Shown: positions 30,001-37,000, numbered from the stretch's first letter. The stretch: 64,000 bases of DNA from Gorsachius magnificus (GCA_034008185.1 CM067083.1:116086837-116150836), one strand, 5' to 3'. Program-made: numbers and translations. Notes: generated by a model not told the origin, from the sequence alone.

Positions 30001-33000
30001 CTGAAACATGATCTACTCTAATTCACTTATTAGACCATCAAATTTTACTCCATTAGACTCTTCAATGGAGATAAACTTTAGTTATATGAAGAGCATCCAG
30101 AATAAGACAAAAAGACTTATGTGTAAGAATAAGGCAGGAGGAAGTATTTGCAGAAGTATTTCTCTTTTTATCAAAGGAAGCCCCAAAACCTAATGGGCTT
30201 CCTCAAAGGGATGAATTTCACCTGTGTTAAATCTGTCCCTGTTACTTTCAAAGGCAATTAATCTGTAATTTTAAACCCTATAAGCAGGAATGAAGTGGTA
30301 ATAGAGGCATAAAGAAGGCATTTTGTCTCAGTGTCAAATGCAGGGATATAAGATCTTTCGGTGTCTGGAATGCATAAGTAAGCCAAACAAGGTCCTCAAT
30401 TAGAATTCACTCCCATTATAACTGCAGGCGTCATTTTAAACTAAACATATGATGATCAGGCATTTTAAGTGACCATGTTGGAGCAGTTTAGGTCTATCTG
30501 AACCAGAAGTTACTGTTCCCTCTGTTTAGACTGAGCAACTCACTTGGACTGTGATGTTGTTGTGATGCTGAGTGAAAAGCAATTTCCTAAATTGCTCCTC
30601 TGTGGTTATTTGTCACTGTCTGAACATATTAGAATCCTGATCTACTTTTATAGAAAAAAAAAGAGGTAAAGCCATCTCAGTCTTAACCCACATGCCCACC
30701 ATCAAATCTGTATGATTTTGCGTGTCTACACCTGCCATGACTGTAGTTTACTCTCTCTCTTTTATAAAACATTTGTCATGTCAGAGGCCAATGGCAATGT
30801 TGTCTTGCCCTTTATGTCACAGAATTGCATACTTAGAAAGGAGAACAGAACAGTACTATAAATCTCATATTTCCTCCTTGGACTATCACTTCTGTAAACT
30901 TTACGTACTTCAATAGTGTTTTAACTGAGCTACTTTCACAGAATTGCTAAACAGAATTAATATAATTAATACTAGCTATAATACAGTAATCAGCATCTTA
31001 CAAACATATGAAAACTTAATTAAATTATCTAATTAACCTTAAAAATAAATTACTATAAAAAATTCAACACTATCCCTGTCACTTATGGCTGTCCTGGACC
31101 ACAACACTGCTTAACTGCACATTCTCAGAAATTTTCGAAACACTAGTATCTACTACGCTAAAGCCAAAAGGCTAATTATTGCTTCATTTCCTGATTTTAA
31201 ACAGAACTAAATGGAAAAGGATTAGGGAAATGATAAGATTAGAAATGCAAATACCAAATAATTTATTGTATCAAAAATAGACAAGAAATTGGCAATGAAG
31301 CCCAGAAGTCCTTATATTGGTTCAAGCAGCTGAAATAAACCCAAGTGCCTGGAGATGGTGCTAAACCATCCAACAAGGGAAAAAAAGGACTGAAGATCCA
31401 AAGGGACAAAGAACAAGACAACTCATTCAGTACTTTGACCCTATGGTGGAACATTATGTATCTAACCAAGCAGGCAGGGCCAGTCAGAGTTGATTATAAA
31501 GACAGGGAACGAAGTCAGCATTTCCTGACTCTTGACTTGTTTAAAGAAATTGCTCTTTGCTGACAGAGTTGATGATCTATTCTACAGGTATTTACTTAGA
31601 TATCCAAGTGCAATTCTGTGGGTTTAGCAGCCCCTGTGGAGGGTAAATGAGAAGTGAGATTCAGCCCACAGTAAAGCGTAATGTAAGTAACCTCACTGCT
31701 AAAGCTTCACATCTGATAAACAGGGATTTCTAGATTAAGGAATTTGCAGCTGAAAATTAAGAAATCAACAAAACAATGGAAAGTAGTTTCTTAATGGGAG
31801 CTTTTTAAAAGTTTAGAAACTTAATCTCAGCTTCTCCAATTTTAGGAAACTTTTGAAATTGTTTGAGCCAACACTTATGGATAATTAAATACTTAAATTA
31901 AATGGTAATAAAGACTTCAGAATATTACCATCACTTACTTTCTGTTATTTCAGAGAAAAAGATTTATGGAATAGGAAAACTCAAGCTTTGAGAGATGCAT
32001 TCAGTTAATATAGTGACACAAGATAACAAAAGCAGATGCAAGAAATCACTTACTTGAACATCCTGGATTTCCACTGTCAGGTGCTTCTTCTTCTGTAAAG
32101 AATGAAAATAAGAATTAAAAACTGGAAAAGCATTTTATAGCTATAAAACACGGGCTATGGAAATATAAATGGAAATACTACATTTTCATTGTAAGACTGT
32201 TTTAATTCATACCAACTTTTGATGTAGTTTGGCACACTGATGTAAATAACAAAGCTACTATTAACATTGACAGTACAGAGTCAAATCTAACGAGAGTTAC
32301 AGAAGTTGCCTTGATATTGTGAACTAAGACCTCAGAATAGGATCTTTAAGTCACTGAATTAAATTTTTTTGATTTAAACTAAGAAGGATCAGCTTTTAGA
32401 TTAACAAGTATTTCTAAAAGCCCTGTGTTATGTGAAATAGGAAGTTTATAATTGATGGACAAAATATAGGGGGAAACCATGACACAGTTTACTTTAAAAA
32501 TTTAGTCTATTTGCATGCACAAAAATACTGCATAATGAATGAATGACTATATTTTGCTTTTTGTACATTTAAAAAAGGACAACTTTGACACTTAATTCTA
32601 CAATTCTCTGCTATTAAATCTTTTCTGAATATTGAAAGTTCATTCTTTGGAGGAAAAGAACACTGATTGGAAGCCTATTCAAATTAAGAAGAATCATTTG
32701 CTCCAATCTGTCTTAGGTATGTCCCATAAAACTCTATTTAAAATAAAAATAAAAATAAAATAAAATAAAAATCTAGTAAATTCACTGCATTCATTTGATG
32801 CTATGTCATTCTTTGGGATATCACACGTGAATGCCAGCACTTTTCACAATATTCTCTGCACGCTTTCCAAGTTTTCATTCTGGGAATTCTAAAGTTACAA
32901 TAGTAATAGTAATAACATTATTAACAACCGTTAGAAACAACTGCATCCTTTAAAGTTGTATAACATTAGACAGCAACAAAATATGAGTTCATCAAAGGTG

Positions 33001-33756
33001 TATTTATGATTATTTCAATCTGCATATAAAACCAAATGTGCATAATTGGCCCCAGACTCACTTTCTTCCTTAAGGTTCCTGAAGTCTTAAGTAACACTAC
33101 AGTGTTGTATTTTTAAAAGCCACTTCTTGGGCAAGGATAGCTCACAATCCACAGCACCATATTGATCTAGGCTGTCTTTTCTGATCTTAGAAAAAAAACT
33201 GCTACTGGCCTACTTCTTTAATACTACTACTACTAAGGACTATGTCTCTTTAGACAAAACTGTATTTATTTCAAATGCCAGTATTGCCTGCCAAATGCAT
33301 TTTACTTTATTGCTCTCCATCTTCACATTTGCCACAAAATAGGTTAGCAACAGCTGGGATAAGTCTGTATGGTATCTCCAAGCTACAGTATCTCCATGGG
33401 GGTTTAAAAGGACAGCATTACAGAAAAACAATTAGGCCAAAATAAATTATGTGAATTCCTTGCAAGGTGCAAACCACATAAAATCTGATCAAAAGACACC
33501 AGGTGACAACTGTGGCTTTTTCTATGCTGGGACCCTCCTTTGATTGACCAGTTCTACAGAGGGAAGAGATGATATCTTTGCCACACTTACCCTCTCTAAT
33601 TCTATAAGCCATTGTCCTGCTTATTTTTGCATTATTGTTGTTTTAACGGGTTCATAAATAAAGCAGCAAAAAGCACTAACACAAAAGGCAGTACTCACGT
33701 GTGAGAACACCACTGCTGAGCAGCAGCAAGAGCAGCAAGAGCTGCACAGGGCCCAT
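104..33756 (-). CDS. APOB: Apolipoprotein B, spliced, 28 exons visible, C-terminus off the window
   Basis: APOB is the non-exchangeable structural protein of VLDL and LDL, made mainly in liver and gut. It is lipidated in the ER by microsomal triglyceride transfer protein and cleared through the LDL receptor. Joining the 28 exons listed here gives 58+39+116+...+7581+115+184 = 12,075 bases, 4,025 codons. All 27 internal junctions read GT-AG and keep frame. Order: signal peptide (about residues 1-19), vitellogenin-N-like lipid-transfer module (to about 590), beta-sheet lipid-pocket domains (to about 1060), beta-1 belt, helical alpha-2 region (about 2057-2575), beta-2 belt with receptor site B (LTRKRGLKL, 3379-3387), and the start of the region before alpha-3. 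Protein similarity to mammalian apoB is clear in every exon. The last exon, about 560 residues in human, lies beyond base 1. No frameshift or in-frame stop was seen. Introns not listed separately show only AT-rich sequence. Confidence 0.98.
288..1118 (-). other. APOB intron 27
   Basis: 831 bases, AT-rich, with no repeat or second gene that I can recognise. The short open frames on either strand here have no protein-like composition. Confidence 0.8.
1119..1233 (-). CDS. APOB: APOB exon 27
   Basis: The acceptor is tttcacag| and the donor ATTAG|gtaaag; 115 bases, residues 3926-3964. It reads [29 protein letters not shown], aligning with the mammalian HKIEDGTLASKTKGTFAHRD FSAEYEED. It is too short to stand out as an open frame and is found by phase and homology. 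Confidence 0.95.
1234..2044 (-). other. APOB intron 26
   Basis: 811 bases, AT-rich. The open frame of exon 26 runs on into it by chance to 1950. Nothing else is seen. Confidence 0.85.
2045..9625 (-). CDS. APOB: APOB exon 26, the giant central exon (beta-1, alpha-2, beta-2 belts)
   Basis: The acceptor is tatttcag| (9626) and the donor TTGAATG|gtaaga (2044). The exon is 7,581 bases with no stop, residues 1399-3926; human exon 26 is 7,572 bases. It opens [11 protein letters not shown]. The helical alpha-2 belt lies at about 7650-6100, rich in IKDF-, FIDDAVKK- and [19 protein letters not shown] heptads. Strand-rich, proline-punctuated belts flank it (for example [20 protein letters not shown]). 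Landmarks are the CAA codon homologous to the mammalian editing site (codon 2171, 7310-7308), the receptor site A equivalent (4296-4328), receptor site [10 protein letters not shown] (3660-3686), the Arg-3500 equivalent (3258-3260) and the Arg-3531 equivalent (3165-3167). The longer open frame to 9647 and 1950 includes intron on both sides; the splice sites set the true limits. Confidence 0.98.
3660..3686 (-). other. APOB: LDL-receptor binding site B of apoB
   Basis: The codons read LTRKRGLKL, residues 3379-3387. It is identical to the mammalian basic cluster except that the preceding residue is Ser instead of Arg. This cluster is the main LDL-receptor contact of apoB-100. Confidence 0.9.
4296..4328 (-). 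other. APOB: Position equivalent to receptor/heparin site A
   Basis: The codons read [11 protein letters not shown], about residues 3165-3175, aligned with human KAQYKKNKHRH. The bird sequence keeps an Arg, a Lys and an Arg but gains Glu and Asp, so the net positive charge is much lower. Confidence 0.7.
7295..7310 (-). other. APOB: Site homologous to the mammalian apoB mRNA editing site
   Basis: The gene sense reads CAAATTGAGCAATACA. The CAA codon (Gln-2171) whose first C is deaminated to U by APOBEC1 in mammalian intestine is present. The downstream mooring sequence is TGAGCAATACA, three mismatches from the mammalian TGATCAGTATA. Lack of apoB editing in chicken is established knowledge, so this site is probably not edited. 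Confidence 0.85.
9626..10551 (-). other. APOB intron 25
   Basis: 926 bases with a short tatatatata stretch near 10160-10185. No other feature is seen. Confidence 0.85.
10552..10928 (-). CDS. APOB: APOB exon 25
   Basis: The acceptor is ttttctag| and the donor GTGAAAG|gtaaag; 377 bases, residues 1273-1399. It encodes [39 protein letters not shown] and [20 protein letters not shown], all colinear with mammalian apoB. The alternating hydrophobic-proline pattern typical of the beta belts starts here. Confidence 0.97.
10929..13261 (-). other. APOB intron 24
   Basis: 2,333 bases containing an (ATT)n microsatellite at 11973-12004. The remainder is AT-rich with only short frames. No transposon was recognised. 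Confidence 0.8.
11973..12004 (+). repeat. (ATT)n microsatellite in intron 24
   Basis: About ten uninterrupted ATT units. It is a likely length polymorphism and a usable marker for the locus; no function is suggested. Confidence 0.95.
13262..13407 (-). CDS. APOB: APOB exon 24
   Basis: The acceptor is cattgcag| and the donor CTGAAAAG|gtaagg; 146 bases, residues 1225-1273. It encodes [20 protein letters not shown] and ends [16 protein letters not shown], matching the mammalian SSWLQKASGSLPYTQTLQDH and IPENLFLKSDG. Confidence 0.97.
13676..13863 (-). CDS. APOB: APOB exon 23
   Basis: The acceptor is gattttcag| and the donor ATCGTG|gtatgt; 188 bases, residues 1162-1224. It encodes [20 protein letters not shown], then [20 protein letters not shown] and a [15 protein letters not shown] stretch. 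This matches the mammalian EKIEFEWNTGTN...FPVDLSDYPKSL block. It ends on a codon boundary. Confidence 0.96.
13998..14173 (-). CDS. APOB: APOB exon 22
   Basis: The acceptor is tttcacag| and the donor CGATATG|gtaggg; 176 bases, residues 1103-1162. It encodes [20 protein letters not shown] and later [16 protein letters not shown], matching the mammalian KGVISIPRLQAEARSEIL and ATAYGSTVSKRVAWHY. Confidence 0.97.
14174..15465 (-). other. APOB intron 21
   Basis: 1,292 bases. Near 14465-14515 a short direct repeat (gaaccaaattc twice) is seen. The phrase cactgatatcagaggcaatt near 14730 may be an old repeat relic. There is no gene evidence. Confidence 0.7.
15466..15676 (-). CDS. APOB: APOB exon 21
   Basis: The acceptor is attttccag| and the donor ATAAG|gtaact; 211 bases, residues 1033-1103. 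It encodes [40 protein letters not shown] and later [17 protein letters not shown]. It belongs to the start of the beta-1 amphipathic strand region. Confidence 0.96.
15677..16290 (-). other. APOB intron 20 with an unexplained 75-codon open frame
   Basis: 614 bases. On the minus strand an open frame from 15983 to 15756 encodes an acidic 75-residue peptide (a [15 protein letters not shown] stretch). It does not match the apoB segment expected between exons 20 and 21, which join directly in frame without it. Most likely a chance frame. Confidence 0.6.
16291..16412 (-). CDS. APOB: APOB exon 20
   Basis: The acceptor is cttatttag| and the donor CAGAAG|gtaaga; 122 bases, residues 992-1033. It encodes [20 protein letters not shown] followed by [20 protein letters not shown], matching the mammalian [26 protein letters not shown] segment. 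It lies at the end of the lipid-transfer-like module. Confidence 0.97.
16638..16820 (-). CDS. APOB: APOB exon 19
   Basis: The acceptor is tgttccag| and the donor ATCCAG|gtaagt; 183 bases, residues 931-992. It encodes [20 protein letters not shown] and a segment with two cysteines ten residues apart ([14 protein letters not shown]). These match the last disulphide of the human N-terminal region. The exon ends in ...YYPLTGES. Confidence 0.97.
17335..17546 (-). CDS. APOB: APOB exon 18
   Basis: The acceptor is ttaaacag| and the donor ATCAG|gtaaca; 212 bases, residues 861-931. It encodes [40 protein letters not shown] and [20 protein letters not shown], nearly colinear with mammalian apoB. The initial Met is an internal residue, not a start. 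Confidence 0.97.
17547..18713 (-). other. APOB intron 17
   Basis: 1,167 bases, very AT-rich, with several aaaattttc and gaaaattttc type words around 18270-18370. No recognised element. Confidence 0.75.
18714..18881 (-). CDS. APOB: APOB exon 17, lipid-pocket beta-sheet domain
   Basis: The acceptor is tctcacag| and the donor AAAAGC|gtaagt; 168 bases, residues 805-860. It encodes [20 protein letters not shown] and later [11 protein letters not shown], matching the mammalian [15 protein letters not shown] and APGAKAGVKL. Both ends are on codon boundaries. Confidence 0.97.
18882..19608 (-). other. APOB intron 16
   Basis: 727 bases. It contains an aaagtcaatgggg ... ttacttcaatgaac arm pair at about 19155-19195 that may be an ancient interspersed repeat (listed separately). 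Otherwise plain. Confidence 0.7.
19138..19205. repeat. Possible ancient interspersed repeat core
   Basis: The segment holds aaagtcaatgggga and, about 20 bases later, acttcaatgaa, a diverged inverted pair. Palindromic gaagtcaatggg cores are common in old sauropsid repeats; this is from memory and short, so it is only a suggestion. Confidence 0.3.
19609..19800 (-). CDS. APOB: APOB exon 16, lipid-pocket beta-sheet domain
   Basis: The acceptor is attttcag| and the donor GAAATG|gtatgt; 192 bases, residues 741-804. It encodes [20 protein letters not shown] and [20 protein letters not shown], matching the mammalian [18 protein letters not shown] block. Both ends are on codon boundaries. Confidence 0.97.
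20100..20276 (-). CDS. APOB: APOB exon 15, lipid-pocket beta-sheet domain
   Basis: The acceptor is catttcag| and the donor GATCAG|gtacag; 177 bases, residues 682-740. It encodes [20 protein letters not shown] followed by [15 protein letters not shown], very close to mammalian apoB. Both ends are on codon boundaries. Confidence 0.97.
20823..21060 (-). CDS. APOB: APOB exon 14, lipid-pocket beta-sheet domain
   Basis: The acceptor is ttcctag| and the donor TTTGAG|gtataa; 238 bases, residues 602-681. It encodes [20 protein letters not shown] and later [20 protein letters not shown], matching the mammalian IEGNLIFDPNNYLPKESMLK. It belongs to the open beta-sheet domain that follows the helical domain in large lipid-transfer proteins. 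Confidence 0.97.
21421..21632 (-). CDS. APOB: APOB exon 13, end of helical domain
   Basis: The acceptor is tatatag| and 212 bases follow, residues 532-602. It encodes [31 protein letters not shown] and [15 protein letters not shown]. The donor is GAAGA|gtaata: this choice is forced, because it makes GA+T (Asp) with exon 14 and gives [14 protein letters not shown]. Reading through would hit TAA within one codon. Confidence 0.95.
22668..22814 (-). CDS. APOB: APOB exon 12, helical domain
   Basis: The acceptor is ttgacag| and the donor GAAGAG|gtaaat; 147 bases, residues 483-531. It encodes [20 protein letters not shown] and [13 protein letters not shown], which align with the mammalian VIGNMGQTMEQL...IQKAAIQALRKM. 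Both ends are on codon boundaries. Confidence 0.97.
22937..23054 (-). CDS. APOB: APOB exon 11, helical domain
   Basis: The acceptor is tctttag| and the donor CTTCGG|gtattt; 118 bases, residues 443-482. It encodes [20 protein letters not shown] and TYLTLR, matching the mammalian DDCTGDEDYTYLILR block. It ends on a codon boundary. Confidence 0.97.
23248..23475 (-). CDS. APOB: APOB exon 10, helical domain
   Basis: The acceptor is cctttcag| and the donor ACTAA|gtaagt; 228 bases, residues 367-443. It reads [20 protein letters not shown], then HLVV-like helices and ...[20 protein letters not shown]. The closely spaced cysteine pair (QCGTPEC) matches the short-range disulphide known in this domain of human apoB (QCGQPQC). 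Confidence 0.97.
24453..24672 (-). CDS. APOB: APOB exon 9, start of helical domain
   Basis: The acceptor is ttcctag| and the donor TTCAAG|gtatgt; 220 bases, residues 294-367. It encodes [20 protein letters not shown] followed by [20 protein letters not shown], the first helices of the superhelical armadillo-like part of the vitellogenin-N domain. The exon is intact, with no internal stop. Confidence 0.96.
25426..25511 (-). CDS. APOB: APOB exon 8
   Basis: The acceptor is tttgctag| and the donor GATGGAG|gtataa; 86 bases, residues 265-294. It reads [26 protein letters not shown], closely matching the mammalian [18 protein letters not shown] segment that links the beta-barrel to the helical domain. 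It leaves one base for the next exon (Asp codon). Confidence 0.97.
25699..25823 (-). CDS. APOB: APOB exon 7, end of beta-barrel
   Basis: The acceptor is attttacag| and the donor TACAA|gtaggt; 125 bases, residues 224-265. It encodes [20 protein letters not shown] and then [15 protein letters not shown], matching the mammalian ICKEQHLFLPFSYK block. Two cysteines are kept. Confidence 0.97.
26781..26936 (-). CDS. APOB: APOB exon 6, N-terminal beta-barrel
   Basis: The acceptor is ctttccag| and the donor GGACTA|gtaagt; 156 bases, residues 172-223. It starts [20 protein letters not shown] and continues to a D-L-K-A-C-D motif, so both cysteines expected in this module are present. Both ends fall on codon boundaries. 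Confidence 0.97.
27121..27274 (-). CDS. APOB: APOB exon 5, N-terminal beta-barrel
   Basis: The acceptor is tggtcag| and the donor TCAATG|gtaggt; 154 bases, residues 120-171. It encodes [20 protein letters not shown] followed by ALLVP, one of the best-conserved stretches between apoB, MTP and vitellogenins. The exon ends on a codon boundary. Confidence 0.97.
28295..28440 (-). CDS. APOB: APOB exon 4, N-terminal beta-barrel
   Basis: The acceptor is gttttcag| and the donor TCCAA|gtaagc; 146 bases, residues 72-120. It reads [20 protein letters not shown], with two cysteines in the positions seen in mammalian apoB, then a [15 protein letters not shown] segment. The phase leaves two bases, completed to Lys by exon 5. 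Confidence 0.97.
28441..29296 (-). other. APOB intron 3, possible integrase-like relic on + strand
   Basis: 856 bases. A plus-strand frame at 28733-28927 contains a CLDCQ pair followed by a P-F run and a GPFTPTA phrase. Downstream frames continue with GYQVVF-like text after a frame change. The order (CxxCQ, then G-P, then a YxVV strand) recalls an integrase zinc finger and catalytic-core start of a retroelement. It is badly broken and the case is weak. Confidence 0.3.
29297..29412 (-). CDS. APOB: APOB exon 3, start of vitellogenin-N module
   Basis: The acceptor is attgcag| and the donor TGCAAG|gtaggg; 116 bases, residues 33-71, ending on a codon boundary. It encodes [19 protein letters not shown], a highly conserved apoB N-terminal strand that opens the lipid-transport (vitellogenin-N) domain shared with MTP and vitellogenin. 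This region forms the beta-barrel that contacts MTP during particle assembly (family knowledge). Confidence 0.97.
29413..32053 (-). other. APOB intron 2
   Basis: 2,641 bases, the largest intron seen here. AT-rich, only short frames, and no repeat I can name. First introns often carry liver enhancers, but I cannot point to a specific site. Confidence 0.75.
32054..32092 (-). CDS. APOB: APOB exon 2 (39 bp), mature N-terminus
   Basis: This is a micro-exon with acceptor tttacag| and donor TTCAA|gtaagt. It covers residues 20-33, acidic at the start ([12 protein letters not shown]) with one cysteine. In the family this cysteine pairs with another cysteine of the N-terminal disulphide-rich module. 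Human exon 2 is also 39 bases and starts with the same run of glutamates, so the assignment rests on length, phase and flanking exons as well as sequence. Confidence 0.93.
32093..33698 (-). other. APOB intron 1
   Basis: 1,606 bases with an A-rich (TAAAA)n tract at 32740-32771. Nothing else is recognised. Confidence 0.8.
32740..32771 (+). repeat. (TAAAA)n simple repeat
   Basis: Five- and six-base aaaat units in tandem, slightly irregular. It could be the decayed tail of a retroelement but no body is seen beside it. Confidence 0.85.
33699..33756 (-). CDS. APOB: APOB exon 1 coding part: signal peptide
   Basis: The ATG at 33756-33754 sits in a good Kozak context (caccATGG). It opens a 19-codon segment with a run of eight leucines, [19 protein letters not shown], a typical secretory signal peptide. 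The donor is CACAC|gtgagt at 33698. One base of codon 20 (C) is left over and is completed by exon 2 to give Q-E-E-A-P. The signal is shorter than the human one (27 or 24 residues); the human signal is also length-polymorphic in its leucine run. The start is supported by the upstream TATA box about 120 bases away and by the clean frame into exon 2. Confidence 0.95.
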
Positions 33757-33846
33757 GGTGAGCCCCGAACCCTCTTGCTGCTCTTTCTTTTCCTCTGTTT
33801 TTCCTTCCCTCCCCTCTTCACCTCTTTCCTACTGCCTCAGAGGGAG
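33757..33846 (-). other. APOB: APOB 5' UTR (approximate cap site)
   Basis: If transcription starts about 30 bases after the TATA box, the leader is about 90 bases, with its cap site near 33846. In the gene sense it is almost all purine (gaggggagggaaggaaaa and similar) until ggggctcacc just before the ATG. There is no upstream ATG in it. The exact cap site is inferred, not seen. Confidence 0.6.
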
Positions 33847-33872
33847 AATGAGCCTTCTGACTTGGACCTCCA

Positions 33873-33880
33873 TTTATATA
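33873..33880 (-). promoter_or_regulatory. APOB TATA box
   Basis: The gene-sense sequence is tatataaa, within ctatataaatgg, 117 bases upstream of the ATG. It is the only good TATA motif in the proximal region and fits the spacing to a short leader and to the HNF4/C/EBP module behind it. Confidence 0.8.
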
Positions 33881-33924
33881 GTCTGTAGCAAGCAGCTGAG
33901 GCAAATGGTTTAGATAGCTCAGAG

Positions 33925-33949
33925 CAAATTGCCAAAGGTCCAAAGGTGA
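33925..33949 (-). promoter_or_regulatory. Conserved HNF4 (DR1) and C/EBP-like module of the APOB proximal promoter
   Basis: In the gene sense this reads cacctttggacctttggc followed by aatttg. The complement contains AGGTCC-A-AAGGTG, a direct repeat with one-base spacing, the form bound by HNF4, COUP-TF and related receptors. The adjacent ttggcaattt resembles a C/EBP site. The human APOB promoter has the same pair in the same order (ccctttggaccttttgcaat) roughly 60-90 bases upstream of its cap site. Here it lies roughly 80-105 bases upstream of the inferred start. Binding is inferred from the match. Confidence 0.75.
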
Positions 33950-34051
33950 GAGTCTCAGATCCTCACTGTGCTCCAGACAATGCTCTGCTTTGGTTGCCAG
34001 GAGTCCCTGAAGGCAGAAGCATATACTGGAGATAAGTGACTCTTCCAGTTC

Positions 34052-34056
34052 ATTGG
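34052..34056 (-). promoter_or_regulatory. Possible CCAAT box
   Basis: Gene-sense aaaaccaatgaac lies about 205 bases upstream of the inferred cap site. CCAAT is short and the distance is longer than usual, so this is only a candidate. Confidence 0.25.
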
Positions 34057-34059
34057 TTT

Positions 34060-37000
34060 TTTTCTTCAACAGTTTTAAAAGCAAAATCCCTCAGCTACAG
34101 GCTCTAGCAATGTATTAAAAAAAAACATTCCCACCTCTACATAGGAACAATTACAATGCATAAATTATAACTGGAAGAAATGATCACTGCAGCATGTTTT
34201 CAGTATAGATGATGAGAGGCTGAGGGGTATGAGTACTTGAAAAAAAATGAGAGTATTGTGCATTTTAGACTTCTTCCCTTTACAGGCAGGAGAATGAAAA
34301 TTTAAGATTTTTTTCCTTTAATGTATCAAAATCTGACATATACCTTTTAGAAATAATTTTACATTTACTTGCAATATTCTGGTAAATCAGGTCATGTTCA
34401 TGTTGAAAGTAAGCTCTGTATAATTCTTTTGTTCCCTTAGTTTTAGATTAAATTTCTTTTGTTTGCTAATAATAGCAAAAATATGAAAATAAGATGATAA
34501 AATTTATCTCAGTGAAAATGATAAACCTATGAAGAAGATAAACCAGATTAAAATACATACAAACAAAAACCTTTTTATGAATATGTGTATTGGTAAAAAA
34601 GACTGGGTTTATGTCTTCAGAAATTCGAGTAGGTTGAATACATTCTCTGCTCGTATCTATCAAAGCTAACTGCAGTAAAAAAAATCATCTATGGAAATAG
34701 TTAAGAACATTTTGTTCAGTAAATTTAATTTTCATATATCTGATCAAATGGAAATGTTTTGACATTCTGAAATAAAATATTTCCTCTTAGCTTGTTGAAT
34801 CAAAAATCAAATTTTGGCTTAGCTAAGCGGTAATTTCTTTTCCCTTGAAATATTACCATGTTACCATGCATCATGGTAGTTATCTTTAAGTCTCTTATTT
34901 CTTCCTTCCCTTTCTCTCTTGGACTTCATAGTTTGGTTACTTTTCCCAGGATGCACTATGATCATGTAACCCCTAAGCACTGATGTACAATGGGGCGTAC
35001 TTTCCAATAAGGGGCACATCTTCCTTGTAATTAGGATTTTGTCTGATGCCCTTAACCATACCATTTCAGAGAGATTTCTTGCAGAAATTTCTTTCATGGA
35101 TTCATCAGTATTGGAGGCATCATGAAGAAAGCATTTCTCAGAATTTTCCATTTTGGTCCCTGTCCTTGACTTATACCAATCACAGATAAAATAAAATAAC
35201 CAATAGGAGATCATTAGTTTTTGCTTCTAAAAAGCAACATAGGTTTTTGCTTACTTTTGCGTCTACAGCTGCCTCAATATGTGTTGTGATATGTAGCAAT
35301 GATTTTACTTTGCAGTATGATTCTACTAAAGAGACTGTACAAAAATATCATTGCCCATAGTATTTGATCCCTTTCTGCATTCAAACATCAAGAGGTTTTG
35401 ACTATTACTTAAAATCTATTTATTTTTTCACTTCAGCAGTGCAGATAAAGAGAGCTCTGGAGTGCCCAGCATTCCAAGATTTCTTAGCTATTTCCCTGTT
35501 TTGCCTGTGTCTCTCCGCTGCTTTCATGTGGTTATTTGGGCTCCAGCTGAGGTTGACTGATTATATTAATATGACGTTGCATGGACATCAACAGATTACA
35601 GAAGTCATGACTCAGCCCATAAGCATGCAGGTAACATGGGTGCACCACTCTATTGCGGCAGGTTTATATTGCTGTATTACCTAGTCAAGGGACAGCATTT
35701 TTTTTCACAACAGATGGCACGAAATGTCACACACTACTTTTATCTATTCAGTCATCAAGGAATCCCCGCGCTTTCAGATCATTGGAGGAAGTCAATATTC
35801 ACATGGAATTAGACAACATAAACTTCTTCTTTCAGCTATTTCTGTGAAACTGTGGGCTTTGACCTCACAACACAGTTTATCTTCCAAACCAATCTGTTTT
35901 AAAGTGTATTATCTCATCTCTACTTCTGGCTAAGTCCCACTCTCCTCTGAGTGTATCTCTTGGAAGCGAAATGAAGACTCTGGAGATGGAACTATTCAGA
36001 AACCCAGTGATTGTATCACAAATCTTACATCTTTGCATCTTTCAACAGACAGGCAGAGGGTATTGATGCAGATTTGAAAAGAGAAAGGCAGACAGAAACA
36101 TCACACTTCACTCCCTGATGTTCTACACTAGAAATATCTCCAGTCTTTGATATATGCTGTATATCTCTAATCTGCACAGATTTGGTCCTGATCTAAAAAT
36201 CAAACACATAAATGGAAGTTCTCCAGCTGTCTTTGGATCAAGCCAACTGAGGTGACTGCTATGTTCCATGTTTCTTTTGCCTTAAGATTTTTTTTTTTTC
36301 TTCAATCCACATTAATTGGAAATAGGGACAGTTTGGGCCTTAAGTGCTCATCATGGTAAGATAGCATTGTTGAAGCACTACATACTGCCAGAGACCATTA
36401 AGTTTTGTCACCATTCTATTCAAAAAACTTAAATACCAATATTAAAAATTATTCAAAATACATGATTAAATTATATTTAGAAAAGAACTATTTCTGGACA
36501 TTTCACGGTTTTTCTTACAAGAAGGAGGAGTAAGGGGAAAATTCCATAAAGGAGATAAAAATGTCACCAGCATCTGGTAACTAACCATTACTGAAATGAA
36601 GTTTCATGGCTTATTGAGGAAAATGCAGGGCATTTATTAATGTTGATGAAATAAGCTAGCTGGAGCTATCATACATTTAATGAATTTTGCCAATTATGTC
36701 TTCTTTCCTAAAAATCTTGCCATTGGTTTAGGATGTTCTGCACGTTCATACATTGGTACTACCTAAAACCGAAAAACAGAACACCACAGATTCTTTGTAG
36801 AACACAAAGTGCAGTTCATATATGCAAAGAACGACTGATAAACTGAAGGTGTCACATCTACATGCATGGACTGGGTGTTCACACAATGCACTACTTCATG
36901 CACTCATCAGCCATACTGTGTACGGACTGAATCAATGGTCTTATGAAATGTAGGAAGTATGACACTACTGCCGATATGCTGAATTAATTTTGTACAGAGA

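Noticed and set aside
34861..35214. A 117-codon minus-strand frame upstream of the APOB promoter
   Set aside because: No domain or family is recognised, composition is ordinary for AT-rich chance frames, and there are no splice or promoter cues.
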